The notes under the pieces are model-generated. The model saw only the letters and a program-made list of their open reading frames with translations. It made no database searches and was not told the DNA's origin. Source: Tritrichomonas foetus (taxonomy: Eukaryota > Parabasalia > Tritrichomonadida > Tritrichomonadidae). Taken from it: a stretch of DNA of 48,672 nt. The position numbers and the translations under genes were made by a program. Positions 27,570 through 37,493 of this stretch are shown here, in pieces; position 1 is the first letter of the stretch, and each line of letters opens with the position of its first letter. Location of the stretch: assembly GCA_001839685.1 (NCBI GenBank), contig MLAK01000877.1, positions 2,717 to 51,388 on the forward strand. The letters run 5' to 3'.

Positions 27570-28029
27570 TTTTCATAGTACATATTTTTATTGTTTATAA
27601 TAAATAATTTTTTGGTACGATGTAAAATATAATTTTATTGTGACATTTTTGGTATTGATAGTATAAATTAAATAAATGATACTATCCATTCAATAATATC
27701 CCACACAGAAAACTTATTTAAACATTAGTCAAGAGTCGAAGAGTAATTATGATAAATATAAACACTTTCATATCTATTGACGGAAAACGCAATTCATCAT
27801 TGACATGGTGCCAAAAAATTTGTATCGCCAATAATATTCAGAACTTATCGATCACTTTTTATGAATTGTAAAGATTATTTTTTCATTAGACCAAAATTAT
27901 AAATCAGAGGATAAATGGTCATCAGAATGAATCTCCGTAATAAAAAAGCAGTTAAAAAGTTGTTCATGTACACTTTTCAAAACGTATGCAACTTTTTGAA
28001 TTAAGAAAGAAGATTTTTTTTTTGTACAA
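27570..28029. promoter_or_regulatory. Upstream region of the DOCK gene
   Basis: 460 bp, AT-rich, no coding potential. An exact 9-bp inverted repeat lies at 27954-27998, whose right arm is part of CAACTTTTTGA (27990-28000), 29 bases before the ATG. Confidence 0.45.
27954..27998. promoter_or_regulatory. 9-bp inverted repeat AAAAAGTTG/CAACTTTTT
   Basis: Arms at 27954-27962 and 27990-27998 are exact reverse complements with a 27-base spacer. The right arm continues to CAACTTTTTGA, the same word found 73 bases before the PDE start. Confidence 0.4.
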
Positions 28030-31000
28030 ATGAGTAGCAATGGAAAGCAGGCTCAAGACAGTGGACTCAATTTTAAGCCTCGCCTTTCTGTGGAAGAAGA
28101 TTTTTTCGTTGAATGCAATCGGAATATAAGTGATGAATTATTGAATCAGAATTCATCTTGGGCAAAGTCGGTTTACGATACGTCAAGGTTCAACTATACA
28201 GTAGTAAATATCAATGATGACGCTGATCCACAACCAAAACCAATAATCAACGATTTTAATTTATCCGATACTGATATAGAATTGAAAGACCAAATTGACA
28301 CACAAACAATTCATCAGTTTCTTCAAAGAAGCAACATGACGAGTGAAGAAACCATGGATTTTGAGTTTGAAAACATCTCCAAAATATCAAAGATTAATCA
28401 AAAAAGAAGTCAGAAAATTGAAATACCACCAATTCTTGATGCAATTGATTGTAAGTATTTGAAAATCCAAATCAATTCATTTCGGTGCGGTGAAAAATTA
28501 GTCGAAATGAATGATTGCCAAGGTGTTCTATTTCTTTATGATTTTTCAACTGGAAGATTTGCGTCAGAAACAGCTTATTTTAGACAAATTGGAAATAAAT
28601 CATTATTTTCGCAAACCGATAGTGATACTGTTTTTATGGAATATCGAAGTCCAAGTGAACACGTTTCACTTGTTTGCATTTTGATGAATCAAAATGCATC
28701 AAATCTTGACCAATTTATTGATTGTCTTCTAAATTTAACACCTTTCCCACAAACTAATATAAAGCAGCCAATTCCATTTGCATTGAGTTTTATAAATTTA
28801 ACAAATTCACAGATAAGTTCTCCAAGTTCGCCATTTAATTCTACTAATAGTCAAAATTTACCAAATGTTGCTGACAACACCATTGAAAATTCACCAAACA
28901 ACTCGGAATTCAATTCTACAAGTACAACAGAAACAATAAACACAATCAATACCATGAATAATTTGAAATTTCCGCTGAATTGGATAAAGTATACAAATTC
29001 TGATTGTCTTCGAGCCATAGGCCATCCTCGATACCTTTCAACGACGAGTGAATTCCAAACATTTTTAATCAATGCTGATATTTCTGTTGTACCTTGGGAA
29101 CGTGATGAGCTTCCAGAATACTGTTTATCTTGTGATGAAAAACGAGACACAAATGCTAAAAACAATCATAATGAAGAAGAATCTGAAAATTCTATGAGTG
29201 ACAATTCTGAAAAGAGTGGAAAACACTGTCTGCCAATGATAGCAAAAGCATCACCTCAACAAGTTGGTGATACAACTTCATCAATTTGTATAAGCGGACT
29301 TTCACTTTCATTTAATCAAAACAAAAAAGCTGATTTTGTTTACTTCAAAGCTTTTTATTGTAATGAAGCTACAGATCCTTCAAAACCAATTGGAGTACCG
29401 AAATTTGTATCTAAAAACGCAGACGAACCGTTTTCAAATGTTTACATCTCCAATCCAATTCCTTATTCGAAAAAAATTGTTTTTTATGATTTCATTAAAA
29501 TTGTAATGTCAGATCCACCATTGCCATCAGCGCATATTATCATTCATGTTTATTTAATACTAAAATCAGCACATATTTTATCTAAAATAGTAATTATTCC
29601 TTTAGTAACTGATGGTGTCTTAGTTCAATCGTCTACTTTAGTATATGAAACAAATAAACTTTCAGATTTAAAAGCAGGTGAATATTTACAAAAGACAATT
29701 ACATCTAGTAAAACCTCACTCACACTTTTAATTGATATTCCATCGCTATTGTTTCCGCCAAAGACTATTATGGAGTTGGCGAGTGCAGAAAATGACCAGC
29801 TAATTAAAATCAATGAAATTTTAGAATTAGATCCTTTAATCATTGACAATCATTTTATTCCAATCACTTATAAAATGTTTTCTTTAATGTCACCATTAAC
29901 TGCACAATATTTTGTTCAAATGTATTCTAAATGCACAAAATCTAGTGTGACTCCACAATTAAGATCATGGATTTTCCATAATTTTAATGCAAAAAAAATT
30001 AAGGATAACTTTTTAGATGCTTTTACTTTATCATTTATCCAATTAATCGAAAATAGTATTGAATCTAATCCTGATTTTCTTTATTTAATAGCTGATGCAA
30101 GTGATATTATATATGATGTATTTTTGGTCAGTTATTTACGATGTAGAAACACATCTGTTCAAAATATGGATAATTTTGTGAAGCAATTTTCAAATATCAT
30201 TTGTTATTTTGTGAAAGAGAGTAATCAAGAAAAATATTTATTTTTAAGCTCCAGTTTAGGAAAGTTTCTCTTTTATTTTTGCTCAATATCAAATTCAAAT
30301 ATTGAAGAACTAGTCAAAAACCATATAAGATCTCTTCTTTCAATTCAAGAAAATCAAATTGCGGCATTAACAGCTGCATTTCAATTAATGATTCAATTTA
30401 CATTTACTACTGGCTATGCTTATCACACTGTTGTTCAAATACCAGTTAAACCATTGAACACTATTTTGTATTCACCATATCAACCATTATTATCACTTGT
30501 ATTTTTGGTTATTTATAGGGCTTTACCACTTGGAGATGAACAATTATATGCACTTGCTTCAGAATTTATGTCAAGAATTTGTATTCAGCTTGAGTATCAT
30601 GAAAATCGTTCGATGATTTTTAGATCTGCTTTTACATTTTTCCCATTTTTGGGAATATTGTCAAATTATTATGAAACTAAGATTCCTGATGCTTCAAAAT
30701 TCGAATTATTACCAACAATTTTATTCTTAACAACTTATACACCTTCACAATTACTTAAAAACTATTTTTCACAAATTGATTCGAATTTTAAGAAACAATT
30801 TATTAATTTCCTTAAAAATGCCGCTGAAATTTGTATCAAAAACATTGACAATGATCAACACTCTTACGTCATTTCACTTTTCAAAGATTTAACACAAAGA
30901 TTTCTTCAGTTCTTACGCTATAATTTCGAATATTTGAAAGATTGCCTTAATCCAGTCATTTCATTAATCAAACTTTTGACCACATCACCTTATCAAACCC

Positions 31001-32715
31001 CAAGAAACTTTATAAAGCTTTTCGATTTTATTTACTTATTAATTACAAGATATCCAGCCGAACGTTCACTTATTGAATGCTTTGTTTTAGTTCTGACATC
31101 CCCTCAACATATTGCACGATGTTTTGGCACAACTCTTTTAATGTTATATTTTAAATCAGATTTTGCAGAAAGAAAAAATGTTGTTGTTTCATCAGTTCAA
31201 TTTTTTGATTCTTATGTTTCTGCTCTTTTACGTGCAAATGTAGAACAAGTTGTATTATATAAAATTGCATTAACAAAAATATTAAATCTGATTCCGAATT
31301 ATAAAAATGATGATTTAACTAATGATTTAGATTCACGACTGTCGGCTGCATTAAAAATTACTGATGTTATTATGAAACTTCGACAATCTAATGAATCACC
31401 TGAAGATAAATGTATTTTTGTTATGGATATTGCTAATTCTTATAAGAATTTTCCATCAATGAGAATGAAATGGTTATCTGAAATCGTTCGAATAAACATT
31501 GAAAATAATTGCTACTCTGCTGCATTTGTGACGCAATTACATATTTGTGCACTTGTTGCAACTGTTGTCTTACATAACCAAAAGCGAAGTCAGCATGAAC
31601 AAACACAATTCAATTTGCTGATCACACAACCATTTTTACGTTCTAGACATTATGTTTTTTCAGAAGAAGACTTCAAGTTTATTCCATCAGTACTTGTCGA
31701 AACAACAATTGATTTTGACACATTATCTGATGACTTTAAATACATTTGTAGCGACTTTAATATAAATCTATTAAAGGATGTTCTTGATCAAGCAATCAAA
31801 TATGGTGTTACTGCGAAAATGAACTATGAAGTTCGTTGTTTACTTTCTATTATGTTAAGAATAGCAATTTCTGAAAAAGATAACCAAGGAATTGCAAAAG
31901 CAACTGCACAATTAAAACAAATTTATAATGAAATTCACACAAATCGATCATTTTCACATGACAACCAACTTTCTTTTTACGTTAAAGATAATAACGTGTT
32001 TTGTGTTGATTCTGGTCAAGTAATACAAGATGGAATTAAAGTCAATAGACTTGATAGTGAATCAGGCGAAATGGAGCATTTGCATTGTTGGACAATTTTT
32101 AGAACGGTCATAACTCCAGAACAAATAAATGTTGATAATGTTGAAGCACAAATTATTAAATTGACTCAATATACAACACATAATGCATTACCTAGGTTTA
32201 CTACAAAATCTGAAATCATTGATGAAAAGACTGTAAATATCTCATTAATTGGATACGCAAAAATGGAAGAAGAAAGAATATCTTTAATGATTGAACAAAC
32301 TGCAACAGAATTTGAAAAATGTTTCCCAATGCCAGGTCAATATCTCCCACAGGTAACTGGAAACTTCCAACAAAATATCGAAAAAGATATTGATCGAATA
32401 ATTTCTTTATTATCTGCTGCACTTGATGGTGAAATGTCAATGTTTGGTCTTTTAAAGGTAATAGTTGAAAAAGGAAGTTCTCAATTGGCCTGTGATATGG
32501 CAAAGCGCCTGAGAAGTAAAATCGAAAGACTTTTCCAAGTTTATCATAGCACAGTTGATATGTTACAAAATGCAAATCAGTACAGTAGATTTACTGAAAT
32601 TGCAACTATGGCAACTACATTCACATCATTTTTCCAACTTCAGGAAATTGACACAAAAAGCTATGAAGGTAATCGTAACCCTCTTTCTGAATGTATGGAA
32701 TTTGATATGTTATAA
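28030..32715 (+). CDS. DOCK-family Rho GTPase guanine nucleotide exchange factor
   Basis: 1561 aa. DOCK proteins activate Rac/Cdc42-type GTPases to drive actin remodelling. A DHR-1 (C2-like, lipid-binding) domain lies at about 430-590: VYFKAFYCNEATD, NVYISNPIPYSKKIVFYDFI, then the HIIIHVYLIL strand. A helical armadillo-like region follows. The DHR-2 catalytic domain lies at about 1120-1500: MRMKWLSEIVRINIENNCYS then HICALVATVV matches the family's opening helices. A later block, TTHNALPRFTTKSEIIDEKT, matches the strand before the conserved A-I-x-E-M-type helix (YAKMEEERISLM). No SH3 domain was found, so it is closer in layout to zizimin/DOCK7-like members (inference). The N-terminal 400 residues contain Asn/Ser-rich linkers. 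Confidence 0.85.
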   Translation: MSSNGKQAQDSGLNFKPRLSVEEDFFVECNRNISDELLNQNSSWAKSVYDTSRFNYTVVNINDDADPQPKPIINDFNLSDTDIELKDQIDTQTIHQFLQRSNMTSEETMDFEFENISKISKINQKRSQKIEIPPILDAIDCKYLKIQINSFRCGEKLVEMNDCQGVLFLYDFSTGRFASETAYFRQIGNKSLFSQTDSDTVFMEYRSPSEHVSLVCILMNQNASNLDQFIDCLLNLTPFPQTNIKQPIPFALSFINLTNSQISSPSSPFNSTNSQNLPNVADNTIENSPNNSEFNSTSTTETINTINTMNNLKFPLNWIKYTNSDCLRAIGHPRYLSTTSEFQTFLINADISVVPWERDELPEYCLSCDEKRDTNAKNNHNEEESENSMSDNSEKSGKHCLPMIAKASPQQVGDTTSSICISGLSLSFNQNKKADFVYFKAFYCNEATDPSKPIGVPKFVSKNADEPFSNVYISNPIPYSKKIVFYDFIKIVMSDPPLPSAHIIIHVYLILKSAHILSKIVIIPLVTDGVLVQSSTLVYETNKLSDLKAGEYLQKTITSSKTSLTLLIDIPSLLFPPKTIMELASAENDQLIKINEILELDPLIIDNHFIPITYKMFSLMSPLTAQYFVQMYSKCTKSSVTPQLRSWIFHNFNAKKIKDNFLDAFTLSFIQLIENSIESNPDFLYLIADASDIIYDVFLVSYLRCRNTSVQNMDNFVKQFSNIICYFVKESNQEKYLFLSSSLGKFLFYFCSISNSNIEELVKNHIRSLLSIQENQIAALTAAFQLMIQFTFTTGYAYHTVVQIPVKPLNTILYSPYQPLLSLVFLVIYRALPLGDEQLYALASEFMSRICIQLEYHENRSMIFRSAFTFFPFLGILSNYYETKIPDASKFELLPTILFLTTYTPSQLLKNYFSQIDSNFKKQFINFLKNAAEICIKNIDNDQHSYVISLFKDLTQRFLQFLRYNFEYLKDCLNPVISLIKLLTTSPYQTPRNFIKLFDFIYLLITRYPAERSLIECFVLVLTSPQHIARCFGTTLLMLYFKSDFAERKNVVVSSVQFFDSYVSALLRANVEQVVLYKIALTKILNLIPNYKNDDLTNDLDSRLSAALKITDVIMKLRQSNESPEDKCIFVMDIANSYKNFPSMRMKWLSEIVRINIENNCYSAAFVTQLHICALVATVVLHNQKRSQHEQTQFNLLITQPFLRSRHYVFSEEDFKFIPSVLVETTIDFDTLSDDFKYICSDFNINLLKDVLDQAIKYGVTAKMNYEVRCLLSIMLRIAISEKDNQGIAKATAQLKQIYNEIHTNRSFSHDNQLSFYVKDNNVFCVDSGQVIQDGIKVNRLDSESGEMEHLHCWTIFRTVITPEQINVDNVEAQIIKLTQYTTHNALPRFTTKSEIIDEKTVNISLIGYAKMEEERISLMIEQTATEFEKCFPMPGQYLPQVTGNFQQNIEKDIDRIISLLSAALDGEMSMFGLLKVIVEKGSSQLACDMAKRLRSKIERLFQVYHSTVDMLQNANQYSRFTEIATMATTFTSFFQLQEIDTKSYEGNRNPLSECMEFDML

Positions 32716-33070
32716 TTTTTTTTTTTTGAAATGAACTTTTGCTTTTATTTAAATATATTTGCATTGAGTTATTTCTGTAATTATTTAGTTGACACCATAG
32801 AATAATTTCAATATTATTCTCAAATAAGAATATAATAATACAATTTTGAAAACTTGAAAATCTTTCAAAAAAAAAAAAATAAACGTCATCAAAGCAGATT
32901 CAAAAATATAAAATGAGTTGATTGAAGTTTGAAGTCATACCCGTAGAGCTCATGAGATTCATCCAGTAAATAAACTCCCTTTTTCACACTTATTTTGGAA
33001 ATATTTTCATTGTGGAAACTTTTGAAAGGATTATTCGGAAAATCAGATTAGTGTACGTTTAGCTCATTTC
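32716..33070. promoter_or_regulatory. Intergenic between DOCK and Cdc20-like genes
   Basis: 355 bp. It contains the poly-T/A-rich DOCK 3' flank, an A run near 32867-32879 and AAACTTTTGA near 33016. No gene was seen. It ends in the Cdc20-like Inr. Confidence 0.45.
33064..33069 (+). promoter_or_regulatory. Inr TCATTT of the Cdc20-like gene
   Basis: TCATTT sits one base before the ATG at 33071 and matches the Inr consensus. It implies a 5' UTR of a few bases and supports this start. Confidence 0.6.
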
Positions 33071-34297
33071 ATGTATCTTTCCAATTCATCTTCCTTTTTA
33101 GGAAGTGGAACTCCAACTAAACAGGATCGATTTTCTCGATCAAATACCGTTCACACAATCAAGTTTAAGTCTTCTGATTTTCATCTACAGAAATCTCCAT
33201 GTGAAAAAGATCGATTTTTTCAGTCTGAACGAAAAACATCACGCCCACGCTTGAATTCAGTTCCTTCTGATCGAGAAAATGTTATTAACGAGTTGCCTGT
33301 CAAATCGAAATCACCATTCTTCGAAAAGAGTCCAAGACCGCCAATACCATCGATTCCGCACAAACATAGCGCACCTATTGTTATTGATAAAGTACTTGAC
33401 GCACCGGACGTTTACGACAACCCACCTGTCAAATTGATCGATTTCAGTAAAAAGAACGAGCTTGCTGTTGCACTCGGAAATAGCGTTTACATATGGGATA
33501 ATGGAAAAGTAACCCAATTACTCGAAGCCGACACACCGATTACCTGCCTTTGCTGGACAGATAATGGCATAGTCATTTCGGCTCGAGGGGAAGTTGAATT
33601 GTGGGATCCAGTCAGATGCTCACTTATTCGGTCACTTAATTCACATATTGAAATGTGCACCACAGCATCTTTTGTTGGACACAGGTTAGTTTCTGGTGGT
33701 GTTGATGGAATGATTAACATCACTGACACACGATCGGCAACATCGATGGCATATAATTCTTATCATAATACTATAACTTCATTATCTTGGTCTCCTGATG
33801 GAATCCATTTTGCGTCTGCTGGATCCGATTCAAAAGTGTGCATCTGGGGCGACCAAAAAAGAAGAACATTCAAAATAGGATCACCAACATATGGCGTAAG
33901 TTGGATTTCCCAAAATATTTTCGCAGTTGGTGAATCAAACGAAACAGGTGATATCATTATTACAAATCTCAGTCATGAAATCGAACAAGTTCGAATCAAT
34001 ACAGATGCATCAATTTCTGGTTTGTGTTATAATGATAAATGGGGCTTAGCAGTTTCACATAGAAATAATATGTCAAACTGGGAATTATGGGCTCCAGCCG
34101 AACTGAAGAGAATCGGCTCATATCATGGACACACGAGCGACATTGTTGGAATTACCGGAAGTCAAGATGGAAACTTCATTGCAACAATTGGAACAGATGA
34201 ATCTCTCCGTTTGTGGGAGCTGCGGGAGCCACGCTCAAGAACACCACGTGGAAATACCTTTCACAAATCTATGTCAATCGGGTTACCACTTCGTTAA
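33071..34297 (+). CDS. Cdc20/Cdh1 (Fizzy)-family APC/C activator
   Basis: 408 aa. The family recruits substrates to the anaphase-promoting complex to trigger anaphase and mitotic exit. The WD40 propeller spans about 115-390 and opens with the family signature VLDAPDVYDNPPVKLIDFS then NELAVALGNSVYIWD. Later blades read SGGVDGMINITDTR, SAGSDSKVCIWG and TIGTDESLRLWELR. The basic N-terminus has two C-box-like stretches (DRFSRS near 19; DRFFQSER at 47-54), neither an exact DR-[FY]-I-P-x-R. The protein ends in Leu-Arg, equivalent to the Ile-Arg tail that docks on Cdc27/APC3. Cdc20 and Cdh1 cannot be separated by eye. It is shorter than most relatives (about 450-500 aa). Confidence 0.88.
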   Translation: MYLSNSSSFLGSGTPTKQDRFSRSNTVHTIKFKSSDFHLQKSPCEKDRFFQSERKTSRPRLNSVPSDRENVINELPVKSKSPFFEKSPRPPIPSIPHKHSAPIVIDKVLDAPDVYDNPPVKLIDFSKKNELAVALGNSVYIWDNGKVTQLLEADTPITCLCWTDNGIVISARGEVELWDPVRCSLIRSLNSHIEMCTTASFVGHRLVSGGVDGMINITDTRSATSMAYNSYHNTITSLSWSPDGIHFASAGSDSKVCIWGDQKRRTFKIGSPTYGVSWISQNIFAVGESNETGDIIITNLSHEIEQVRINTDASISGLCYNDKWGLAVSHRNNMSNWELWAPAELKRIGSYHGHTSDIVGITGSQDGNFIATIGTDESLRLWELREPRSRTPRGNTFHKSMSIGLPLR

Positions 34298-34639
34298 TAA
34301 TTTTATGATCATATATATAAATATTATACTACATATTATAACTTTCTCAATTGTCGATTTTCAATCCTTCAAACACAGGAAAAACGTAAAACACAAACAA
34401 AAAACGATTTTGCTCGACATTGAAATAATATGTATAATAAATAGAGTTTCATTATTTGTATGTACACTTATATGATGATAAAAAGAAGTAAAAAAAAGTT
34501 TTATTTATTTTTCGAAACAAATTTAATTAAAAACATGAAAGGAAAAAATCTGAAAATAAAATATTGTTGTTATGAGTGAAAGAAAGTGATATATCATTTT
34601 CATTTCATTAAAAACAAATAATCTAAAAAATCACTCATA
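34298..34639. other. Intergenic, no gene seen
   Basis: About 340 bp after the Cdc20-like stop, AT-rich and A-run-rich. No coding, RNA or repeat feature was recognised. Confidence 0.4.
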
Positions 34640-34882
34640 TTATAATTCATTTGAATGAACTTTTGGTCTCTGGTTTGACTTTTCTTCTTTTTCACTATGG
34701 TGAAATACTGGTTCTTTTGGATTCAAGTATTCGTAATGATGATCTTGATTTTCCAATAAAAAATCATCGATTTTAAATTTTTTAGGAAAAGTAATATCAA
34801 ATGAATTAAATCCACCTGATCCTTTCTGTGATTTTTTTTGTTTAAAATTGAAAAAAGCAGTAGCTAAAAAGAGAAAAAACAT
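34640..34882 (-). CDS. Possible small protein with hydrophobic N-terminus, unknown
   Basis: 80 aa. The first 12 residues (MFFLFLATAFFN) are hydrophobic, followed by KQKKSQKGSGG and a polar, acidic/His-containing tail ending RPKVHSNEL. It could be a short signal-anchored or secreted peptide. The frame is bounded by a stop 10 codons upstream, so this ATG is the only start. No family was recognised and no Inr is clearly placed, so coding status is uncertain. Confidence 0.35.
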   Translation of the reverse strand: MFFLFLATAFFNFKQKKSQKGSGGFNSFDITFPKKFKIDDFLLENQDHHYEYLNPKEPVFHHSEKEEKSNQRPKVHSNEL

Positions 34883-35085
34883 GAAACTCTTTTTAGATCT
34901 TTGGTCAAATTAATGGTTAAATAATTGTTGAGAAATTGACCATATAAAACAACAAATTACCTTCATACAATATTCGTCATAATATTGAAATAAAATATCT
35001 TTGAATAGTTTATAAAATAATATTTCAATTTTCTATTCAATCATCCAATAAAATTGATAAAAATTATTTTACAAATCTTAGCTCG

Positions 35086-37320
35086 ATGTTTAAATCCAAA
35101 AAAGAAACAAAAACACCCGATCAAACCGGTAAAAAATCATCAGGAAATAACAATCAGCTTGATGAATCAAATGAAAAAAATCAAAAAGTGAATCAAAACG
35201 TAAATCCAAGTATTAGTAAATTCACGAAAGGACTAATCCAAAAGGAGCAAATCGAAACGGATTACTCAAAGACAGCAGCCTACGAGGAACTTGACAGAGA
35301 GATTATTATGGCCATGATTATCGACAACAAAAGAATAATTTACGATGATCCTTTCTTTTATGAAGAAGATCTCGAAGAAATTGAAATAGACATTCCTGCT
35401 GATGAAAGCCAAACAAAAAGTTCGCAAGGAGATTCAAATAATTTTAGTGAAAATAATGACAAAATAATTGATCCTGAAAACAATGAAAAAGCTAAAAGTA
35501 TTTATGATAATAATGATGACGATGATAATGATGTATCTGTAAATACTGAAAATAGCACAGTTCCACAAGGAGATACAAAAGATACACAAATTATCTCATC
35601 ACAAGTGTGTGAAGCAAACGATGCTGAATCATCAGAAAAGAATTTAAACGAAACAAATGAAACTCAAAGTACCCCAATTATCGATACCAAAGAAAGTAAC
35701 GAAAATAAAGGCATTGACGAAAACAAAGGAATTGACGAAAATAAAGGCATTGACGAAAACAAAGGAATTGACGAAAATAAAGAAAGTGACGAAAATAAAG
35801 GCATTGACGAAAATGAAGGCATTGACGAAAACAAAGAAAGTGACGAAAATAAAGAAAGTGACGAAAATAAAGGAATTGATGAAAATAAAGGAATTGATGA
35901 AAATAAAGGAATTGATGAAAATAAAGGAATTGATGAAAATAAAGGAATTGACGAAAATAAAGAAATGAAATCAGAAGAAATGATTAATGGCGTAAGTATT
36001 AATGAAATTGCACAAAATATGATCGATGAAACGTCTAATATAGGAATTGTATCTTTTGTTAAAAGAGAAGTCGCTAAAAACGAAGAAATGAAAAGTAAAA
36101 AACCAAGTAAAGATGAAATAATTGAAGAAGAAGCTAAAAAATTGGAAGAGATAGGTGATATTGATACTGCGGCAGCAATAATTGACGATGCATCCGATTT
36201 TCTTTTGAAGATGACCAAAGAATCCAAACAAGAGGTCAAAAATTTAGAAGAACAAGAAAAACAAAATGAACTAGTAAAACAAGAACAAGAGAAACTGAAA
36301 AAAGAAGAAGAAGAACAAAAACAAAAAGAAATTGAACGCATACAAACAGAAAAACTTGAAAATGACCCATTTTACAGAAAAATCAAAGAAGAAGAAGAGA
36401 GAATCAAAAAGAGAAATGAAGAAGCTGAGAAAAAGAAACAAATTCAAGAAGAAAAGCAAAAGCGAATTAATAAACAATTAAGGCTGAAACCAGTTGGTGA
36501 ACGAAGAATGATGAATCTTTCAGAACAAAATCATATGGAGCTAATGAAAAAGTTTATTACCAAATTGAATGAAAATTTAAATGAGACTATATCTGAAATT
36601 CCTCAAGTTCCTTATGATGCAACTGATAAAGAAATTGGTGAAATGCTTCTTCAAGCATTTCTTGATGATGAACCATTTGATCGTTATGTTTTTGCATATC
36701 AACAAAACAAAATCAACTTTTTATGGGCTGCTTTACGAACAGGTGATTTGGAAATTGTTATTTGCGCACTGGAATATGTCAAAAACACTCTAGATGAAAA
36801 AGCATTTAATGATTTATTACAAGAAATTCCACCACTACTTGAAATATACGAAGATTATAATTATAAAATGTCTAAATGTATTCACAAAAACTTACACATG
36901 AATCGAAGAGACAAAATTGATGAGCTGAAATCACATTTGGCGACAGCTAATCCATTAATGAAAGTTGTTATTGAAGATGAAATCCAAAGAGTAAAGAAAT
37001 CAAATCCTGAATACGGTCTAGAAAAAGTTGATCAACATTGGGAATTTTTCCAAACTGCTATGAAAACTAAAAACTTTAGAATTATTCATGCAAAAGAAAT
37101 GGCGAAGCAGAAAAAGTTCCGCGGCTGGAAGTATAACATGAATCCTGTACAAGCAGCCATTTTAGCAAAGGCTTGGGGTTATCCAAACAGTGTGATTATG
37201 CAATTTGCTGCCCTAGTGAAGAAGGACCGGAAAAAACAGGAACTCGAGAAACATGGAATTAGGTATGTGGAAGGTGACAGAAAAGAGATACCAACAAAAT
37301 ATAGCGATTTAAATATATAA
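35086..37320 (+). CDS. VIPAS39/Vps16-C-like protein with hexapeptide repeat and long charged coiled coil
   Basis: 744 aa. Residues about 1-200 are polar and acidic. Residues 203-292 are a 15-unit hexapeptide array (mostly GIDENK). Residues about 345-470 are a Lys/Glu/Gln-rich coiled coil. Residues about 475-744 form a helical domain. Its core, FLWAALRTGDLEIVICALEY then VKNTLDEKAFNDLL, resembles VIPAS39/SPE-39 and the Vps16 C-terminal domain (ALRTGD-x-x-A-I-x-x-x-x-x-x-LKNTL). In animals VIPAS39 pairs with VPS33B in late endosomal tethering. KKFRGWKYNMNPVQAAILA near the C-terminus forms further repeats. The Vps16-C assignment is moderate. The N-terminal disordered half is probably lineage-specific. 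Confidence 0.6.
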   Translation: MFKSKKETKTPDQTGKKSSGNNNQLDESNEKNQKVNQNVNPSISKFTKGLIQKEQIETDYSKTAAYEELDREIIMAMIIDNKRIIYDDPFFYEEDLEEIEIDIPADESQTKSSQGDSNNFSENNDKIIDPENNEKAKSIYDNNDDDDNDVSVNTENSTVPQGDTKDTQIISSQVCEANDAESSEKNLNETNETQSTPIIDTKESNENKGIDENKGIDENKGIDENKGIDENKESDENKGIDENEGIDENKESDENKESDENKGIDENKGIDENKGIDENKGIDENKGIDENKEMKSEEMINGVSINEIAQNMIDETSNIGIVSFVKREVAKNEEMKSKKPSKDEIIEEEAKKLEEIGDIDTAAAIIDDASDFLLKMTKESKQEVKNLEEQEKQNELVKQEQEKLKKEEEEQKQKEIERIQTEKLENDPFYRKIKEEEERIKKRNEEAEKKKQIQEEKQKRINKQLRLKPVGERRMMNLSEQNHMELMKKFITKLNENLNETISEIPQVPYDATDKEIGEMLLQAFLDDEPFDRYVFAYQQNKINFLWAALRTGDLEIVICALEYVKNTLDEKAFNDLLQEIPPLLEIYEDYNYKMSKCIHKNLHMNRRDKIDELKSHLATANPLMKVVIEDEIQRVKKSNPEYGLEKVDQHWEFFQTAMKTKNFRIIHAKEMAKQKKFRGWKYNMNPVQAAILAKAWGYPNSVIMQFAALVKKDRKKQELEKHGIRYVEGDRKEIPTKYSDLNI
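35692..35961 (+). repeat. 18-bp coding minisatellite, 15 units
   Basis: Fifteen 18-bp units encode GIDENK (10 copies), ESDENK (3), ESNENK (1) and GIDENE (1). The four units at 35872-35943 are identical at the DNA level (GGAATTGATGAAAATAAA), while earlier units mix GAC/GAT and GGC/GGA. This shows at least two rounds of expansion. The result is a long acidic, hydrophilic linker. Confidence 0.93.
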
Positions 37321-37485
37321 GTAAATGATTTTTATGTGTTTTCCAATCAGATTTTCATTATATTGATTTGATTATTCTTTAAATATAATCTTTTTATATA
37401 TCTATGAAATTATAAGAAAGACTTGAGATGGTTATTGAATTAGAAGAATGATCTCAGAAAAAGTGAATAAATTCACCAAGAAAAA

Positions 37486-37491
37486 TCATTT
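37486..37491 (+). promoter_or_regulatory. Inr TCATTT of the VIT-domain gene
   Basis: TCATTT lies 2 bases before the ATG at 37494 and matches the Inr consensus, supporting this start. Confidence 0.6.
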
Positions 37492-37493
37492 AG

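Noticed and set aside
35664..36341. 225-codon open frame on the minus strand, Ser/Phe/Leu-rich
   Set aside because: It is the mirror of the hexapeptide repeat and Lys/Glu coiled coil of the plus-strand gene. Its repeats (LFSSIP) are just the reverse reading of GIDENK codons.
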